Of a stretch of DNA of 64,000 nt, positions 26,631 through 35,830 are shown in pieces. The stretch lies in the NCBI RefSeq assembly GCF_001668575.1, contig NZ_LZMD01000074.1, forward strand, positions 149,359-213,358, read 5' to 3'. Every line of letters begins with the position of its first letter. Within the stretch, counting starts at the first letter, position 1. The notes below the pieces were generated by a model. That model did not search any database. It saw nothing but the letters and a program-made list of their open reading frames with translations, and was not told the origin of the DNA. The translations under genes and the position numbers were made by a program. The DNA comes from Mycobacterium sp. 1164985.4. Lineage in GTDB: Bacteria; Actinomycetota; Actinomycetes; Mycobacteriales; Mycobacteriaceae.

Positions 26631-26646
26631 AGACGTGTGCACGTCT
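26631..26646. promoter_or_regulatory. Inverted repeat AGACGTG-TG-CACGTCT
   Basis: Seven-base perfect arms with a 2-base spacer lie about 120 bases upstream of the operon's first start codon. This is the most operator-like element in the gap. No regulator gene is adjacent, so the protein that binds it would act from elsewhere. Confidence 0.45.
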
Positions 26647-26758
26647 CGCCGGAGACGATGCATCTTCGATGCGGTGGGGTATTGACAGAATAAGCGGTCG
26701 CTAACCGTCAAATTCTTTCCGAATGATGACGCGGGCCGATCGGTCCAGGCGTGCGGTG

Positions 26759-27892
26759 TCAGGGATCCGGCTCGGTACCAATCGCGTCGCCCGCGGCCCG
26801 CTGATCGATCTGCTCGTTGACGTAGCGGGCGAGCACCGTCAGCATCGCCACCGTCGGGACGGCGAGGAAGGCGCCGACGATCCCGTACAACGCGCCGCCC
26901 GCGGTCACCGCGAGCAGCACCACCGCTGCGTGCAACTTCATCACGCGGCTCTGCAGCAACGGCTGCAGCACGTTCCCTTCGATCTGCTGCACGGCGATGA
27001 TGACGGCGAGGACCAGCAGTGCGTTGACGAAACCGTTGGCCACCAATGCGATCAGCACCGCGAGCGCTCCGGCGACGAAGGCGCCGATGAACGGAACGAA
27101 TGCACCGATGAAGGTCAGTACGGCCAAGGCGGGCGCAAGCGGGACGCCGAGGACCACTAGGCCGGCGCCGATGAAGACCGCGTCGATCAGAGCCACTGCC
27201 GTTTGCGCGCGGATAAAGCCGCCGAGGTTGTCCCACATCCTGCTCAGCACGATTTCCATGTGCCGACCGGCGCGCCGCCCGATCAGTCCGACGAGCCAGG
27301 GCAGAAATTTGCGTCCGTCTTTGAGGACGAAGAACGAGAGCACGACGGTCAGTACCAGCGTCACGAGGACGCTTCCGACCGTACTGACCCCGCTGATGAC
27401 ACCCGTCGCGACCGCCGAGGACCGTTCCCGCACCGCGTTGACCAGTGAGTCGGCGAAGCGCTCCAGCTGCTCCTGTCGCATGTTGAGCGGGGGCCCGGCG
27501 ATCCAGTCCTGCAGTCGGTTGATGCCTTCCGTCGCCTGGTCGATCAGCGCAGGCATCTGGCTCAGCAGCGGGGGGATGATCAGCGCGATGAGACCGGACG
27601 CGACCGCCAGGAACAGCAGCAGCGTCATCAGCGCCGCGGCGGCGGGCGGTATGCCTGCGCGGTCCATCAGGATGCGTGCCGGTGGCCAGAGCACCGTGCA
27701 CAGCACGACGGCGAGCAGGACGGGCAGGAGGATCACCCACAGCTGGGCTGCGAGCCAACCGAGTACCACCACGCCCGCAGCGATCGCCACGATGACTAAC
27801 GACCACTTCGCCAGCCATAACGCGCCGCTGCCGATGAGGGCACCGCGATCCCGCCTGGGTGCTGCGCCGGGGCTGTGTTCGGTCACGAGCAT
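26759..27892 (-). CDS. AI-2E family (PerM/YdiK-like) transporter
   Basis: A 377-residue membrane protein from ATG 27892. Eight hydrophobic segments, a central amphipathic region (residues about 95-160) and the family signatures FFVLKDGRKF, GAFVPFIGAF and QQIEGNVLQPLLQSRVMKLHA are visible. These permeases export small molecules or ions, and some members work as Na+/H+ antiporters. It is on the same strand as the PKS operon but 246 bases upstream, probably an independent unit. Longer forms reaching 28195 lack membrane-protein character in the added part. Confidence 0.88.
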   Translation of the reverse strand: MLVTEHSPGAAPRRDRGALIGSGALWLAKWSLVIVAIAAGVVVLGWLAAQLWVILLPVLLAVVLCTVLWPPARILMDRAGIPPAAAALMTLLLFLAVASGLIALIIPPLLSQMPALIDQATEGINRLQDWIAGPPLNMRQEQLERFADSLVNAVRERSSAVATGVISGVSTVGSVLVTLVLTVVLSFFVLKDGRKFLPWLVGLIGRRAGRHMEIVLSRMWDNLGGFIRAQTAVALIDAVFIGAGLVVLGVPLAPALAVLTFIGAFVPFIGAFVAGALAVLIALVANGFVNALLVLAVIIAVQQIEGNVLQPLLQSRVMKLHAAVVLLAVTAGGALYGIVGAFLAVPTVAMLTVLARYVNEQIDQRAAGDAIGTEPDP

Positions 27893-28233
27893 TCTCTTCT
27901 CAGCGTCCACCCTGTCGAGAGGACCGAGGTCGTCTACCCAGGCCCGTCGTATCGAAACCGCGGCCGGTCCACTAGCGGTCTCGCCGATCTTGGTGGGTGG
28001 AGGAATTCTCGCGGGAAGTGATCGAATTCCTCTTCGCCGGCGCCCGTACTGGGATGCTGGGCCATGTGTGGCCCCGGATGGCCGGTCGCATCGTCGACAG
28101 CGGTCGGCTTGTGTGCAGCCCGGAAAGGGGATCCGCCAAAGGCACGGCGCTGCAACGTGATCGGGATGTGGACGGTGATCGTCGACGACCAGCACCCGAG
28201 TAATCGTCCGTCAAGTCCTCGTGGCGGTCGACA
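27893..28233. other. Intergenic region with an EcoRI-like inverted repeat
   Basis: No gene is supported in these 341 bases. GAGGAATTC (28000-28008) and GAATTCCTC (28024-28032) form perfect 9-base arms around a 15-base loop, which could be a terminator for the upstream hydrolase operon or an operator for the AI-2E gene. Confidence 0.5.
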
Positions 28234-29184
28234 TCACGGAGTAGCCGAGGACCGCGTACTCCGCGAAACGGTGGACTCGGCCGGCTCGAAAACGCGCCGC
28301 AGGAAGGCGATCTGATCGTTGACGACGCGCTCATGCCACCGAGCGCCGGGATACACGTCGAAGTGGTCGCAGGGGTAGTGATGGACCGTCGCCCGCATCC
28401 GCGTCGCCGCCGCGGTCGCCGGTGCGGGAGGGGCGGTGCGGTCGTCATCGGCGATCTGCACAAGGGCCGGGCACGTCACGCGTTTGGCGCTCGAGATCGG
28501 CCGGTGGCCACCCATGACCAAGACCAGCCGGGCGGCGAACTCGTTGCGCCAGCTGGGCCCGGCGATACGGAACATCCCGTCGACCGCTCCTTCGGCGTTC
28601 AAGCCGGCCACCTCACCCGGCGCGCCGACGATCGGGATGAGCACGGGCGGCTGGCGGAGCAGCTTGGCGGCGAGATCGCGCGCGCCATAGGTCATCATTC
28701 GCAGGACGTACCGGGGACCGAGCGTTCGCAGCGATTGGGCCACGACCGGTAGGCCGTCCGTTGCCGGCGTCAGCGAGATGACCCCGGCGAGGTGGGGGTC
28801 ACCGGCGGCGACGCGGATGACATGCCCGCCGGACAGCGACACACCCCACGCGACGATCCGCGCCGGGTCCACGCTTTCGAGCCGCCGGGCGTGGTCGATC
28901 ACGGCGTGGTAGTCATCGACCTGCCGGGACAGTGCGATCAATTGCCTTGGTTCTCCGGAGGATTCGGCGAAGTGACGGTAGTCGAACGTCACGACTTCGG
29001 TACCGGCGTCAGCCAGCGCCTCGGCGAACCCGAACAGTCCGCTGTCCTGGGTCGCACCCAGCCCGTGCGCCATGACGACGCAGGGGCGCCCTGCCAGGCC
29101 GGTCAACGCGGCCGTCGTCGCGGGAAAGTGATGCGCCGCGACGAAACCGCCGTCGACCGGTATCCGAATGCGGGTGGACGTCAT
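28234..29184 (-). CDS. Alpha/beta hydrolase
   Basis: A 316-residue alpha/beta-hydrolase fold protein. The oxyanion segment is MAHGLGATQ, the nucleophile elbow is WGVSLSGGH (Ser about 133), a likely acid is in QIADDDRTAP, and the catalytic His is in CDHFDVYPG. The pattern resembles the DLH/X-Pro dipeptidyl-peptidase-like hydrolases found beside Baeyer-Villiger monooxygenases. ATG 29184 overlaps the TGA of the TetR gene, so it is the third gene of an FMO-TetR-hydrolase operon. Hydrolysis of an ester made by the monooxygenase is plausible. Confidence 0.88.
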   Translation of the reverse strand: MTSTRIRIPVDGGFVAAHHFPATTAALTGLAGRPCVVMAHGLGATQDSGLFGFAEALADAGTEVVTFDYRHFAESSGEPRQLIALSRQVDDYHAVIDHARRLESVDPARIVAWGVSLSGGHVIRVAAGDPHLAGVISLTPATDGLPVVAQSLRTLGPRYVLRMMTYGARDLAAKLLRQPPVLIPIVGAPGEVAGLNAEGAVDGMFRIAGPSWRNEFAARLVLVMGGHRPISSAKRVTCPALVQIADDDRTAPPAPATAAATRMRATVHHYPCDHFDVYPGARWHERVVNDQIAFLRRVFEPAESTVSRSTRSSATP

Positions 29185-29810
29185 TGTGTCGTTCCTCCGA
29201 ATAACGCCGTATGCCAGATGTGAATGACAGCCGCGAGCAGCGGACCGGCAGCCTCCGGTCCGTCCTCGGAACGAATGTGGCGGTCGAGCACCCGTTCGTT
29301 CATGGTGATCAGCGCGTGGGCCAGCGCCCGGGCGTCGGGGATGTCGATGGTCGGCTGGGTGGCGATGAAGTCACAGACGAACTCCTCGTACCGCGCCAGC
29401 CACTGGTCCCAGATCGCCCTCGCCTCGGGGTCGGAGTCACGGGCGTCGAGCATCGCCCGGAACAGCGTGCGGTGGGTGTGCCACGATTCGAACGTCCGAG
29501 TCATGGCGTCGGCCACCGACTTTCGCGGATCGCCACCGCCTGCCAGAAAGCCCCCGATCGCGAAGACGTCGTCCTGAAATATCCCGGTGAGCAGTTCGGT
29601 GACGACTTCGTGTTTTCCGGCGAAGTAGAAGTAGAACGCCGGCCGTTTCAGACCCGCCGCCTTCGCGACCTCCGCAACGCTGATGTCGGCGAGCGAATGG
29701 CTCTGCAGCTGTTCCTCGAATGCCTCGAGGAGCCGGAGCCTGCTCTCGTCGCCGCGCGGCTGTGGCCGGCGCGCGTTGCGCCGCGACGTCTGCGTCGACT
29801 CAGGCGGCAC
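29181..29810 (-). CDS. TetR-family regulator
   Basis: A 209-residue TetR protein. No ATG precedes the HTH in frame; the GTG at 29810 is chosen because it overlaps the end of the monooxygenase gene by 11 bases. The HTH is SLADISVAEVAKAAGLKRPA with AFYFYFAGKHEVV completing it; the ligand domain follows with typical FESWHTHRTLFRAMLDA helix. It is co-transcribed between the monooxygenase and hydrolase, and probably binds the palindrome at 31221-31232. Confidence 0.88.
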   Translation of the reverse strand: MPPESTQTSRRNARRPQPRGDESRLRLLEAFEEQLQSHSLADISVAEVAKAAGLKRPAFYFYFAGKHEVVTELLTGIFQDDVFAIGGFLAGGGDPRKSVADAMTRTFESWHTHRTLFRAMLDARDSDPEARAIWDQWLARYEEFVCDFIATQPTIDIPDARALAHALITMNERVLDRHIRSEDGPEAAGPLLAAVIHIWHTALFGGTTQ

Positions 29811-31170
29811 CGGCCGCCTCGCGTGCCCGGCCCGCCAGTTGCACCGGTCCGAGTTTCTCGACACGCTTGCGCCCCGCAGGCAGCTCGCGTTTGCGCATGT
29901 CACGTTCGTAATCCCAGTAGTCCACCTGCTGGGTGTGTCGCGGTTTGTCGGCGAAGTGCCCGACGTATTTGCGTTCGTCCGCGGCGATGACGCGCCACAT
30001 CTCGGATTCGGACGGGGGTCGGTAGGTGCCTGCGAGATACGCGGCGACCAAACGGGCCTGGCACTCCACGAACGGGAACAGCGTCGGCACCGCCTGAGCA
30101 AATCCCATGAAGAGCAGATCGTCGATGCCCGGTTGGAGGATCCGCTTGTACAGCGGCAGCCGGTTGTCGGGGGCCTCGATGAAGCTGCGGTCGAAGAACG
30201 GGAACGTGATGTTGTATCCCGTCGCGTAGATGATGACGTCGGCCTCCACGGATGTGCCGTCGACGAACACCACCGAACGCCCGTCCAGGCGTTCGATATT
30301 CGGCTTGGCGGTCGCGTCGCCGGACCCCAACCGCATCAGCAGTTCGGCGGATTGGGTGGGGTGCGCCTCGAGGAAGCGATGATTGGGTTTGGGTAAGCCG
30401 TAGTTCTCGGGATCGCCGAACATCAGCTTGGCGAACGGCTGCATCGCGCGCCGCTGCCACGACAGCGGGATCACCGGCAGCGAGCGCGCGACCTTGTCGG
30501 CGGTCTTGCCGAAGATGTACTTCGGAACAACCCATGCACCGGAGCGCGTCGAGAGATAAACCGTGTTGCGCCAGGACTTCTGAGAGAGCTCGGAGACAAG
30601 ATCGGCCGCCGAGTTGCCGATGCCGACCACGACGATGCGCTTGCCGCGCAGATCCAGCGGTTCGGTGGGGTCGATGTAGGAGTGGGCGTGGATGCTCTCG
30701 CCCGTGAACTCGCCCGGGAATTCGGGTGTGCGCGGATCCCAGTGATGACCGTTCGCCACGACCAGGACGTCGTAGCGCCGCGTCTGTCCGTCCGCGGTGT
30801 CGAGTTCCCAACCACCGTGGGGCAGGCGCCGCGCGTGCTTGACCTCGTTCTGGAATTGAATGCGGTCCAGCAGGCCGAAGGTTTCGGCGTAGTCGTCCAG
30901 GTACTCCTTGACCTGCGAGTGATGCGGGAAGTCGGGGAGGTCGTCGCGCATCGGGAAGTCGCGAAACGACAGGCACTCGCGCGAGGTATCGATGTGCAAC
31001 GACCGATAGGCGCTGGAGTGGCCGTTCGGATTGCGGAACGCCCAGTTGCCGCCGATCCGGTCGGACGACTCGAAGCAGTCGTACTCGATCCCGGCGTCCG
31101 CGAGGTTCTTGCCGGTGGTCAAGCCGCTGATGCCCGCACCGATGATTGCCGCAGTGGGTGATGAAGCCAT
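29800..31170 (-). CDS. Flavin-containing / Baeyer-Villiger-type monooxygenase
   Basis: A 456-residue FAD/NADPH monooxygenase from ATG 31170. FAD motif IIGAGISGL (about 8-16), the FMO/BVMO fingerprint FTGESIHAHSY (F-x-G-x-x-x-H-x-x-x-Y), NADPH motif VVGIGNSAAD, and the late ATGYNITFPFFD motif are all present. Enzymes of this class oxygenate ketones, amines or sulfides. The operon partners are a TetR and an alpha/beta hydrolase, with a divergent SDR, consistent with ketone or alcohol catabolism (SDR oxidation, BV insertion, ester hydrolysis). Substrate unknown. Confidence 0.92.
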   Translation of the reverse strand: MASSPTAAIIGAGISGLTTGKNLADAGIEYDCFESSDRIGGNWAFRNPNGHSSAYRSLHIDTSRECLSFRDFPMRDDLPDFPHHSQVKEYLDDYAETFGLLDRIQFQNEVKHARRLPHGGWELDTADGQTRRYDVLVVANGHHWDPRTPEFPGEFTGESIHAHSYIDPTEPLDLRGKRIVVVGIGNSAADLVSELSQKSWRNTVYLSTRSGAWVVPKYIFGKTADKVARSLPVIPLSWQRRAMQPFAKLMFGDPENYGLPKPNHRFLEAHPTQSAELLMRLGSGDATAKPNIERLDGRSVVFVDGTSVEADVIIYATGYNITFPFFDRSFIEAPDNRLPLYKRILQPGIDDLLFMGFAQAVPTLFPFVECQARLVAAYLAGTYRPPSESEMWRVIAADERKYVGHFADKPRHTQQVDYWDYERDMRKRELPAGRKRVEKLGPVQLAGRAREAAGAA

Positions 31171-31220
31171 GTTGCCCGCCGTTTCTGTTAACTCCGTCAC
31201 CGCGCACGCTACCAAATTTC

Positions 31221-31232
31221 TGACAGCTGTCA
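31221..31232. promoter_or_regulatory. TetR-type operator TGACAGCTGTCA
   Basis: A perfect 12-bp palindrome, flanked by AAATT on the left and AATTT on the right, lies between the divergent monooxygenase and SDR genes. The operon-encoded TetR is the natural candidate to bind it and control both directions. Confidence 0.6.
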
Positions 31233-31340
31233 AAGAATTTGTTCCTACGCGTGACAAGTGCACGTAGGCCCCCGATCGGCACGTCGTGCCGCGCCGAACT
31301 CAGTAACGTGCCCACCCGGGGACGACGAGAGGACGAATCC

Positions 31341-32213
31341 GTGGACGAACACGCTCCACTCGAGGGCAAGGTTGCGATTGTGACCGGCACCAGTCGAGGC
31401 GTGGGGGTCGGCATCGCCCATGAACTGTTGCGCGCAGGAGCCATCGTCGTCGGATGTTCACGCCGCCCACTCGATGCGATGCCCGGCGTCCAGGACAACG
31501 CCGATTGGCTCGTCCGTTCCTCGCAACGGGTATGCGACCAGGGCGACTACCGCGCCATCGACGACTTCGTCTCCGGTGTGGCGGCCGACTACGGGCGCAT
31601 CGACATACTGGTGAACAACGCCGGCGGCACCGTCCCCACCCCGCACGTCGAGGATGTTCCCGAACTCGTTTCGCGCATCCAGGGCGCGCCCGCGGGTGCC
31701 GACGACTTCGAGCGCACCGTGCTGTTTCACTCGTTCGCCATTCAGATGAACTTGATCAGCCCAATGTGGTTCGCCATCAGGGTTTTTCGGCAGATGTGCA
31801 GACAGGACGGCGTCGGCTCTATCGTCAACATCTCCTCGGGCGCCGGCCATCCCGCCGGGTCGCCCACGCTGGTCTCCTACGGTGCGGCCAAATCTGGGCT
31901 CAACCACCTGACCCGGTCGCTGGCCCAGGAATGGGGGCCGAAAGCGCGGGTGAACTGCCTGGCGCTCGGGCCCACGACGACCGACAACTTCAAGGCGTTC
32001 GTGTTGCCCAAGGACGATCCGACCGGCGAGAGGTACTTCCGTGACATCCCTTTGCGCAGGGCGGGAGAGCCGGACGAAGTCGGACGCGCGGTGGTGTTCC
32101 TGTGCAGCGGCCAAGCCGACTACATCAATGGCACCACCATCGAGATCGACGGCGGGATGCTGCCCGGTGTGCTCTACGAGGCCGGTCTCAAAACGATCAC
32201 GGATCTGCTGTGA
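31341..32213 (+). CDS. Short-chain dehydrogenase/reductase
   Basis: A 290-residue SDR with GTG at 31341 after GAGGAC. Cofactor motif TGTSRGVGVGIA, NNAGG, catalytic Ser in NISSGAGH and YGAAKSG (YxxxK) are present. An insertion around residues 110-135 before the catalytic Ser is longer than in minimal SDRs. It is divergent to the monooxygenase operon with a shared palindrome, which suggests a common pathway in which it oxidises an alcohol to the ketone. Confidence 0.9.
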   Translation: MDEHAPLEGKVAIVTGTSRGVGVGIAHELLRAGAIVVGCSRRPLDAMPGVQDNADWLVRSSQRVCDQGDYRAIDDFVSGVAADYGRIDILVNNAGGTVPTPHVEDVPELVSRIQGAPAGADDFERTVLFHSFAIQMNLISPMWFAIRVFRQMCRQDGVGSIVNISSGAGHPAGSPTLVSYGAAKSGLNHLTRSLAQEWGPKARVNCLALGPTTTDNFKAFVLPKDDPTGERYFRDIPLRRAGEPDEVGRAVVFLCSGQADYINGTTIEIDGGMLPGVLYEAGLKTITDLL

Positions 32214-32261
32214 AGGGAGACTGCCCCGGCGTGGCTACGTTGTTCACATCTGTCACTCTGT

Positions 32262-32267
32262 TAACTT
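32262..32267 (+). promoter_or_regulatory. -10 element TAACTT of a leaderless promoter
   Basis: TAACTT is followed by 6 bases and then the GTG start at 32274, the spacing at which mycobacterial transcription begins on the start codon. Confidence 0.55.
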
Positions 32268-32273
32268 GCCCGC

Positions 32274-33083
32274 GTGCGCGAGACGCCGTGGGTTCCGAGC
32301 GAGCGCCGCTCGCACCCGGTTTCCCGACGTGAGGCGCTGCGTTATGCCGCCGCGATGTCGGCGCTGGCCGGTCTCGGTGCCGCGGCCGCGAGCGTCGGAA
32401 CACCCCTCGCGTCGGCCGCCGCTCCCACACTGATCGACTTCGCCACGCGGCAGATCCCGGCTCAAGACATCCGCGCCGCCGGCCACTCCGGGGTGATCAA
32501 CTACGTATCGACCTCGCGTCCCGGTTCGAATTTCGGCGCCAAACCGATCACCCTGCCGTACGCGCGGTCACTGAACGCCGCCGGTCTGGTCATCGTCAGC
32601 AACTATCAATACGGAAAGCCCGGGGGGACAGCGCCTTCGGACTTCACTCGCGGATATGCCGGCGGCATCGCCGATGCGCGCACCGCATGGCAGTTGCATA
32701 CCGCGGCCGGCGGCGGCAAAAGCGCGCCGATCTTCTTCAGCATCGACGACGACATCGACCGCAACGCGTGGACCAACCTGGCGCTGCCGTGGTTTCGGGG
32801 AATCAACTCCGTGATCGGCGTGCAGCGCACCGGGATCTACGGCGGGATCAATGCCTGTCAGTGGGCGGCGGCCGACGGCGTCATCGGGCGTTCGGGCACA
32901 CCCGGCCGCGTATGGGCGTGGCAGACCAGGTCCTGGTCGAAGGGCCAGGTGTACCCGGCTGCGGTGCTCTATCAACGGGTCATCGACACCGCCTCGAACC
33001 CAGGCCCCGTGGTGGGCGGGATCCGCGTCGATGTCAACGACGTGCTGGCCCAGGACTGCGGCCAGTGGAATCTGCACCCGTGA
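32274..33083 (+). CDS. Tat-exported DUF1906 (Rv2525c-like) glycoside hydrolase-like protein
   Basis: A 269-residue protein with a twin-arginine signal: VSRREALRY at about residues 16-24, a hydrophobic stretch to about 42, and cleavage near ASAAA (residue 49). The GTG start is supported by the leaderless promoter at 32262. The mature part matches DUF1906: LIDFATRQIPAQDIRAAG, INYVSTSRPG, FFSIDDDIDRN, RTGIYGGINA and VDVNDVLAQDCGQW. Rv2525c is a Tat substrate with a TIM-barrel related to GH25-type cell-wall enzymes. SIDDD supplies the acidic active-site candidates. Envelope action is likely; the reaction is unproven. Confidence 0.88.
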   Translation: MRETPWVPSERRSHPVSRREALRYAAAMSALAGLGAAAASVGTPLASAAAPTLIDFATRQIPAQDIRAAGHSGVINYVSTSRPGSNFGAKPITLPYARSLNAAGLVIVSNYQYGKPGGTAPSDFTRGYAGGIADARTAWQLHTAAGGGKSAPIFFSIDDDIDRNAWTNLALPWFRGINSVIGVQRTGIYGGINACQWAAADGVIGRSGTPGRVWAWQTRSWSKGQVYPAAVLYQRVIDTASNPGPVVGGIRVDVNDVLAQDCGQWNLHP

Positions 33084-33125
33084 GCGCTGGTTCCGCGGTG
33101 GCCCTTCCTAATTCGGCAAATACTC

Positions 33126-34514
33126 TCAGCCGGTGAAGGTTTCGCCCGATAACGACTGATCGTGATGGGTGTAGGTCAGCGGAATCTGCCGGCCCGCAGC
33201 GATCTTGCTCAGCATGGCGATCCGTTCCCGCGCGGCTGCGCCGGTCCTCTTCCGTTGTTCGCGAGTAGGATTCGACCACGGCAGACGATCGGTGATCATC
33301 GCGAGGCGCACGTTGACTTTGGTGATGTTCTCGAAGATCCGTACTCGTCGCTCGAAGTCGTATCCGAGCGGTTCGAAGAGTGAACCGGCGATCATGGCTT
33401 CGATCTGCCGGTATCCGAACACGACGCCGGCCGGCGCAAGCGCAATTGTGGCGGTGATCTGGTTGGCGTAGCGCTCCACCAGCTTCCTGGCCCAGCCGGG
33501 AAGCGTCTCCGTGAGAGTGGCGATGTGGGCCGGCCCCGCGATCGCATCAACGAGCTGGGCACGCCACGGCGACGGGTTGCCACCCCTGGCCAGGACGTAG
33601 TTCAACGACTTGATCAATTCGACACCGTTCGGCGAGCGCAGCACTTCCGGAGCGCCCCACAGCTGTCCTGAGAACGAGGAGTACTCGGCGAGATCCTCGA
33701 GCTGCTGCGCGGTCAGCTGCCGTCCGAACGCGTGGTCGACGAGCCGGCCGAGCAGCATCCCGCTGCCGAAGCCCAGCAGCGAGGTCACCGGAATGGGTTC
33801 GCCGAACTTGAGATAGACGTCGTCACCCCACTTGCGGCGTAGCCCGCGGCTGGCCTGTGCGTGCATCAACCGCACCCGCACCACGTCCTGGAACGCCTCG
33901 GAGTTGCGATCGAAGATGTCGGGCAGCGTGAATTGCGCGAACACCCGCGCGGTTTCGATGAAGCGGCGCGGACCGTCGTCCGCGAACCGACCGGTGGCAC
34001 CGGTGGCCGCCGAGATGTCGCCGGTCATCGCGGTCTCGTAGAACGCCCACCCCTGGATGATCGTGGTGGCCGACTTGGTGGCCGACATCGCGAGCATCCG
34101 ACCCCGTTCGGCGGAGACCAGATCGAACTGGGCGGGCAGACCGTCCAGGTGCTCGAAGAGGTCGACGAGTTCTTGCGGGGGATCCCCGATCGAGTCGATG
34201 CCCTGCGTCAGGGCCTGCTCGAACAGCGCGCGTCCTTGTTCGTGGCCGATGCGCTCGAATGCGTCGACCACGGCGCCCATGTACTCATCGCCCTGCCAGA
34301 AGTAGTCGTCGCGCCAGCGCGTGAGGTCGTTGGGTTCGACCTCCTTGTCGATGTCGATCCAGTCGCCGAACATGAACTCGCGCATGTGCCGCCACTGGGG
34401 GGCGAAGTGGTCACGTCCGGGCGGGATCGGCCGCAACGGCTTGTCCGGATGGTCGCGGCGATTGAAACCGACGTCGTCCAGCTGGATCTTGGGACGCTCC
34501 CCGGTCACCGTCAT
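33126..34514 (-). CDS. DUF2236 (MpaB/latex-clearing-like) oxygenase family protein
   Basis: A 462-residue, mainly helical protein. Family landmarks include SATTIIQGWAFYETAMTGD, the RFIETARVFAQ segment and VRVRLMHAQASRG, whose Arg/His residues correspond to the conserved haem-proximal region of DUF2236/MpaB proteins. Members include latex-clearing protein Lcp and fungal MpaB, haem-dependent oxygenases. It converges with the DUF1906 gene. Substrate and activity are not evident; mycobacteria carry many paralogues. Confidence 0.8.
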   Translation of the reverse strand: MTVTGERPKIQLDDVGFNRRDHPDKPLRPIPPGRDHFAPQWRHMREFMFGDWIDIDKEVEPNDLTRWRDDYFWQGDEYMGAVVDAFERIGHEQGRALFEQALTQGIDSIGDPPQELVDLFEHLDGLPAQFDLVSAERGRMLAMSATKSATTIIQGWAFYETAMTGDISAATGATGRFADDGPRRFIETARVFAQFTLPDIFDRNSEAFQDVVRVRLMHAQASRGLRRKWGDDVYLKFGEPIPVTSLLGFGSGMLLGRLVDHAFGRQLTAQQLEDLAEYSSFSGQLWGAPEVLRSPNGVELIKSLNYVLARGGNPSPWRAQLVDAIAGPAHIATLTETLPGWARKLVERYANQITATIALAPAGVVFGYRQIEAMIAGSLFEPLGYDFERRVRIFENITKVNVRLAMITDRLPWSNPTREQRKRTGAAARERIAMLSKIAAGRQIPLTYTHHDQSLSGETFTG

Positions 34515-34608
34515 GCAGCCAACTCACTCTCCGTCATACAGGACACTGATTTCGACGTTAGCTCAGTCGGCGCGGGAAGTGAACCGCCATTCTGGTTTCG
34601 CCGGCCGG

Positions 34609-35727
34609 TCAGCGACGGGGTGTGGTGGTGACGTGCACGTGGTCGTAGTGGCCGTAACCCGAACCCGCCGGACCGTCCGGCGTGTAGTAGGTACCGCGCC
34701 AGATCACGTCCTGCAATCCGAAGCGGCTCGCATTGCTCAGCATGAACGCCTTGATCTCGTCTCCGAGTGCGATGCCTTCGGGGCTCTCGGGGTTGGGGAT
34801 CATCACGTCGATCGCCAGGCCGCTCGGATGCCACGGCTTCGAGTCGGGCCTGACCCCGTCGATGTCGGAGATCTGGGGGAACCGGGCGCTGATGGCGCGC
34901 GCGGCGAGGACGGTGTTCGGTTGCAACCCCGCCTCGGAGGCGACGCCGGGGGGCAACGCATCGGGCACGGCGAGGGCGACCGCCGGCGGAGGCGCGACGT
35001 CGCCGGGCGGCGGGCCGGGCATCGCGAGGATCGGCGGGACGGGCGCTGCCGGCGCCGGCGGTGGCGTCGCGGCGGCATTGTCGACCACCGCCCGCTGACC
35101 CGGCGTCAGCACGGCGTACTGCGCCTCGGCGGCGGCGATCTGTTTCTGCAGTTCCCGGAACTTCGCCTGGAGGTCCGAGCGCACGGCCGCAGACTGCTCG
35201 GCAGCGCTCCGGGCGTCGGCGGCCGATTTCTCCGATGCCCGGGCGGCGCTTTCCGCGCTCTTACGCGCCGATTGGAAGGCCTTCATCTGCGCCGTGGTCT
35301 CGGTGGTGATCGCACGCTGGATGGACAGCTGGTCGATCAGCTGTTGGGGCGAGCCCGCGCTGAGCAACGCCGCCCACTGGCCGGTGCGTCCGCTGACGTA
35401 CGTCATCGCGGCCACCTTGTCGGCCGCGGCTTGCCGGTCGGCCAGCTGGGCGTTCGCGGCATCGAGAGCCGCCACGTCTTTGCGATGGCGGTCTTCGGCC
35501 TGGGCTTGGGCGGCCGCTTTGTCTGCGGCATCCTGTTGAGCCTGGGTGACGGCTTCGCGGGTCTGCACCGCCTGGCGCGACAGCTCATCGAGCCTGGCCA
35601 GAGCGTCAGACGCCGGGTCCGCGGTGACGACGCCGGCCAGGGACACGGCCAACGTCAGGACCGCGGCTGCGACGCCAGCCCCCGCTCGGGGAGAGAAACG
35701 GCGCGCCCGACCCATTCGGATTGTCAC
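34609..35727 (-). CDS. Secreted coiled-coil protein with VanY/M15-like C-terminal domain
   Basis: A 372-residue exported protein. The signal peptide ends near VVTADP (about residue 37). Residues about 38-215 form a long Ala/Gln/Glu-rich coiled coil (RipC/EnvC-like), then a Pro-rich linker to about 275. The C-terminal domain has HPSGLAIDVMIP and HYDHVHVT, which resemble the His/Asp/His zinc ligands of M15 D,D-peptidases. ATG 35727 or the in-frame ATG at 35715 could start it. A cell-envelope peptidase or a peptidase regulator is likely; catalysis is not shown. Confidence 0.82.
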   Translation of the reverse strand: MTIRMGRARRFSPRAGAGVAAAVLTLAVSLAGVVTADPASDALARLDELSRQAVQTREAVTQAQQDAADKAAAQAQAEDRHRKDVAALDAANAQLADRQAAADKVAAMTYVSGRTGQWAALLSAGSPQQLIDQLSIQRAITTETTAQMKAFQSARKSAESAARASEKSAADARSAAEQSAAVRSDLQAKFRELQKQIAAAEAQYAVLTPGQRAVVDNAAATPPPAPAAPVPPILAMPGPPPGDVAPPPAVALAVPDALPPGVASEAGLQPNTVLAARAISARFPQISDIDGVRPDSKPWHPSGLAIDVMIPNPESPEGIALGDEIKAFMLSNASRFGLQDVIWRGTYYTPDGPAGSGYGHYDHVHVTTTPRR

Positions 35728-35830
35728 GATCCTTCGCTGTAGGGACCCGTCGCGGCCCGGCTACGTATGTCTCGGACAGGGTATGAACTGGCGGCGGCGA
35801 TGTCTATTCGTCCGTCGAAGGAGCTGTTGA

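Larger units (their letters stand above)
26513..26758. promoter_or_regulatory. Upstream region of the antiporter-halogenase-PKS operon
   Basis: A 246-base gap with no gene. It holds two dyads listed separately (26565-26578 and 26631-26646) and a third short palindrome GATGCATC near 26657. No sigma-A promoter of standard spacing stands out on the minus strand. Confidence 0.5.

Noticed and set aside
28064..28203. Minus-strand segment reading RVLVVDDHRP, like the start of a response regulator receiver domain
   Set aside because: Nothing after the first ten residues continues the receiver fold in any frame, and the codon bias is weak; treated as chance.
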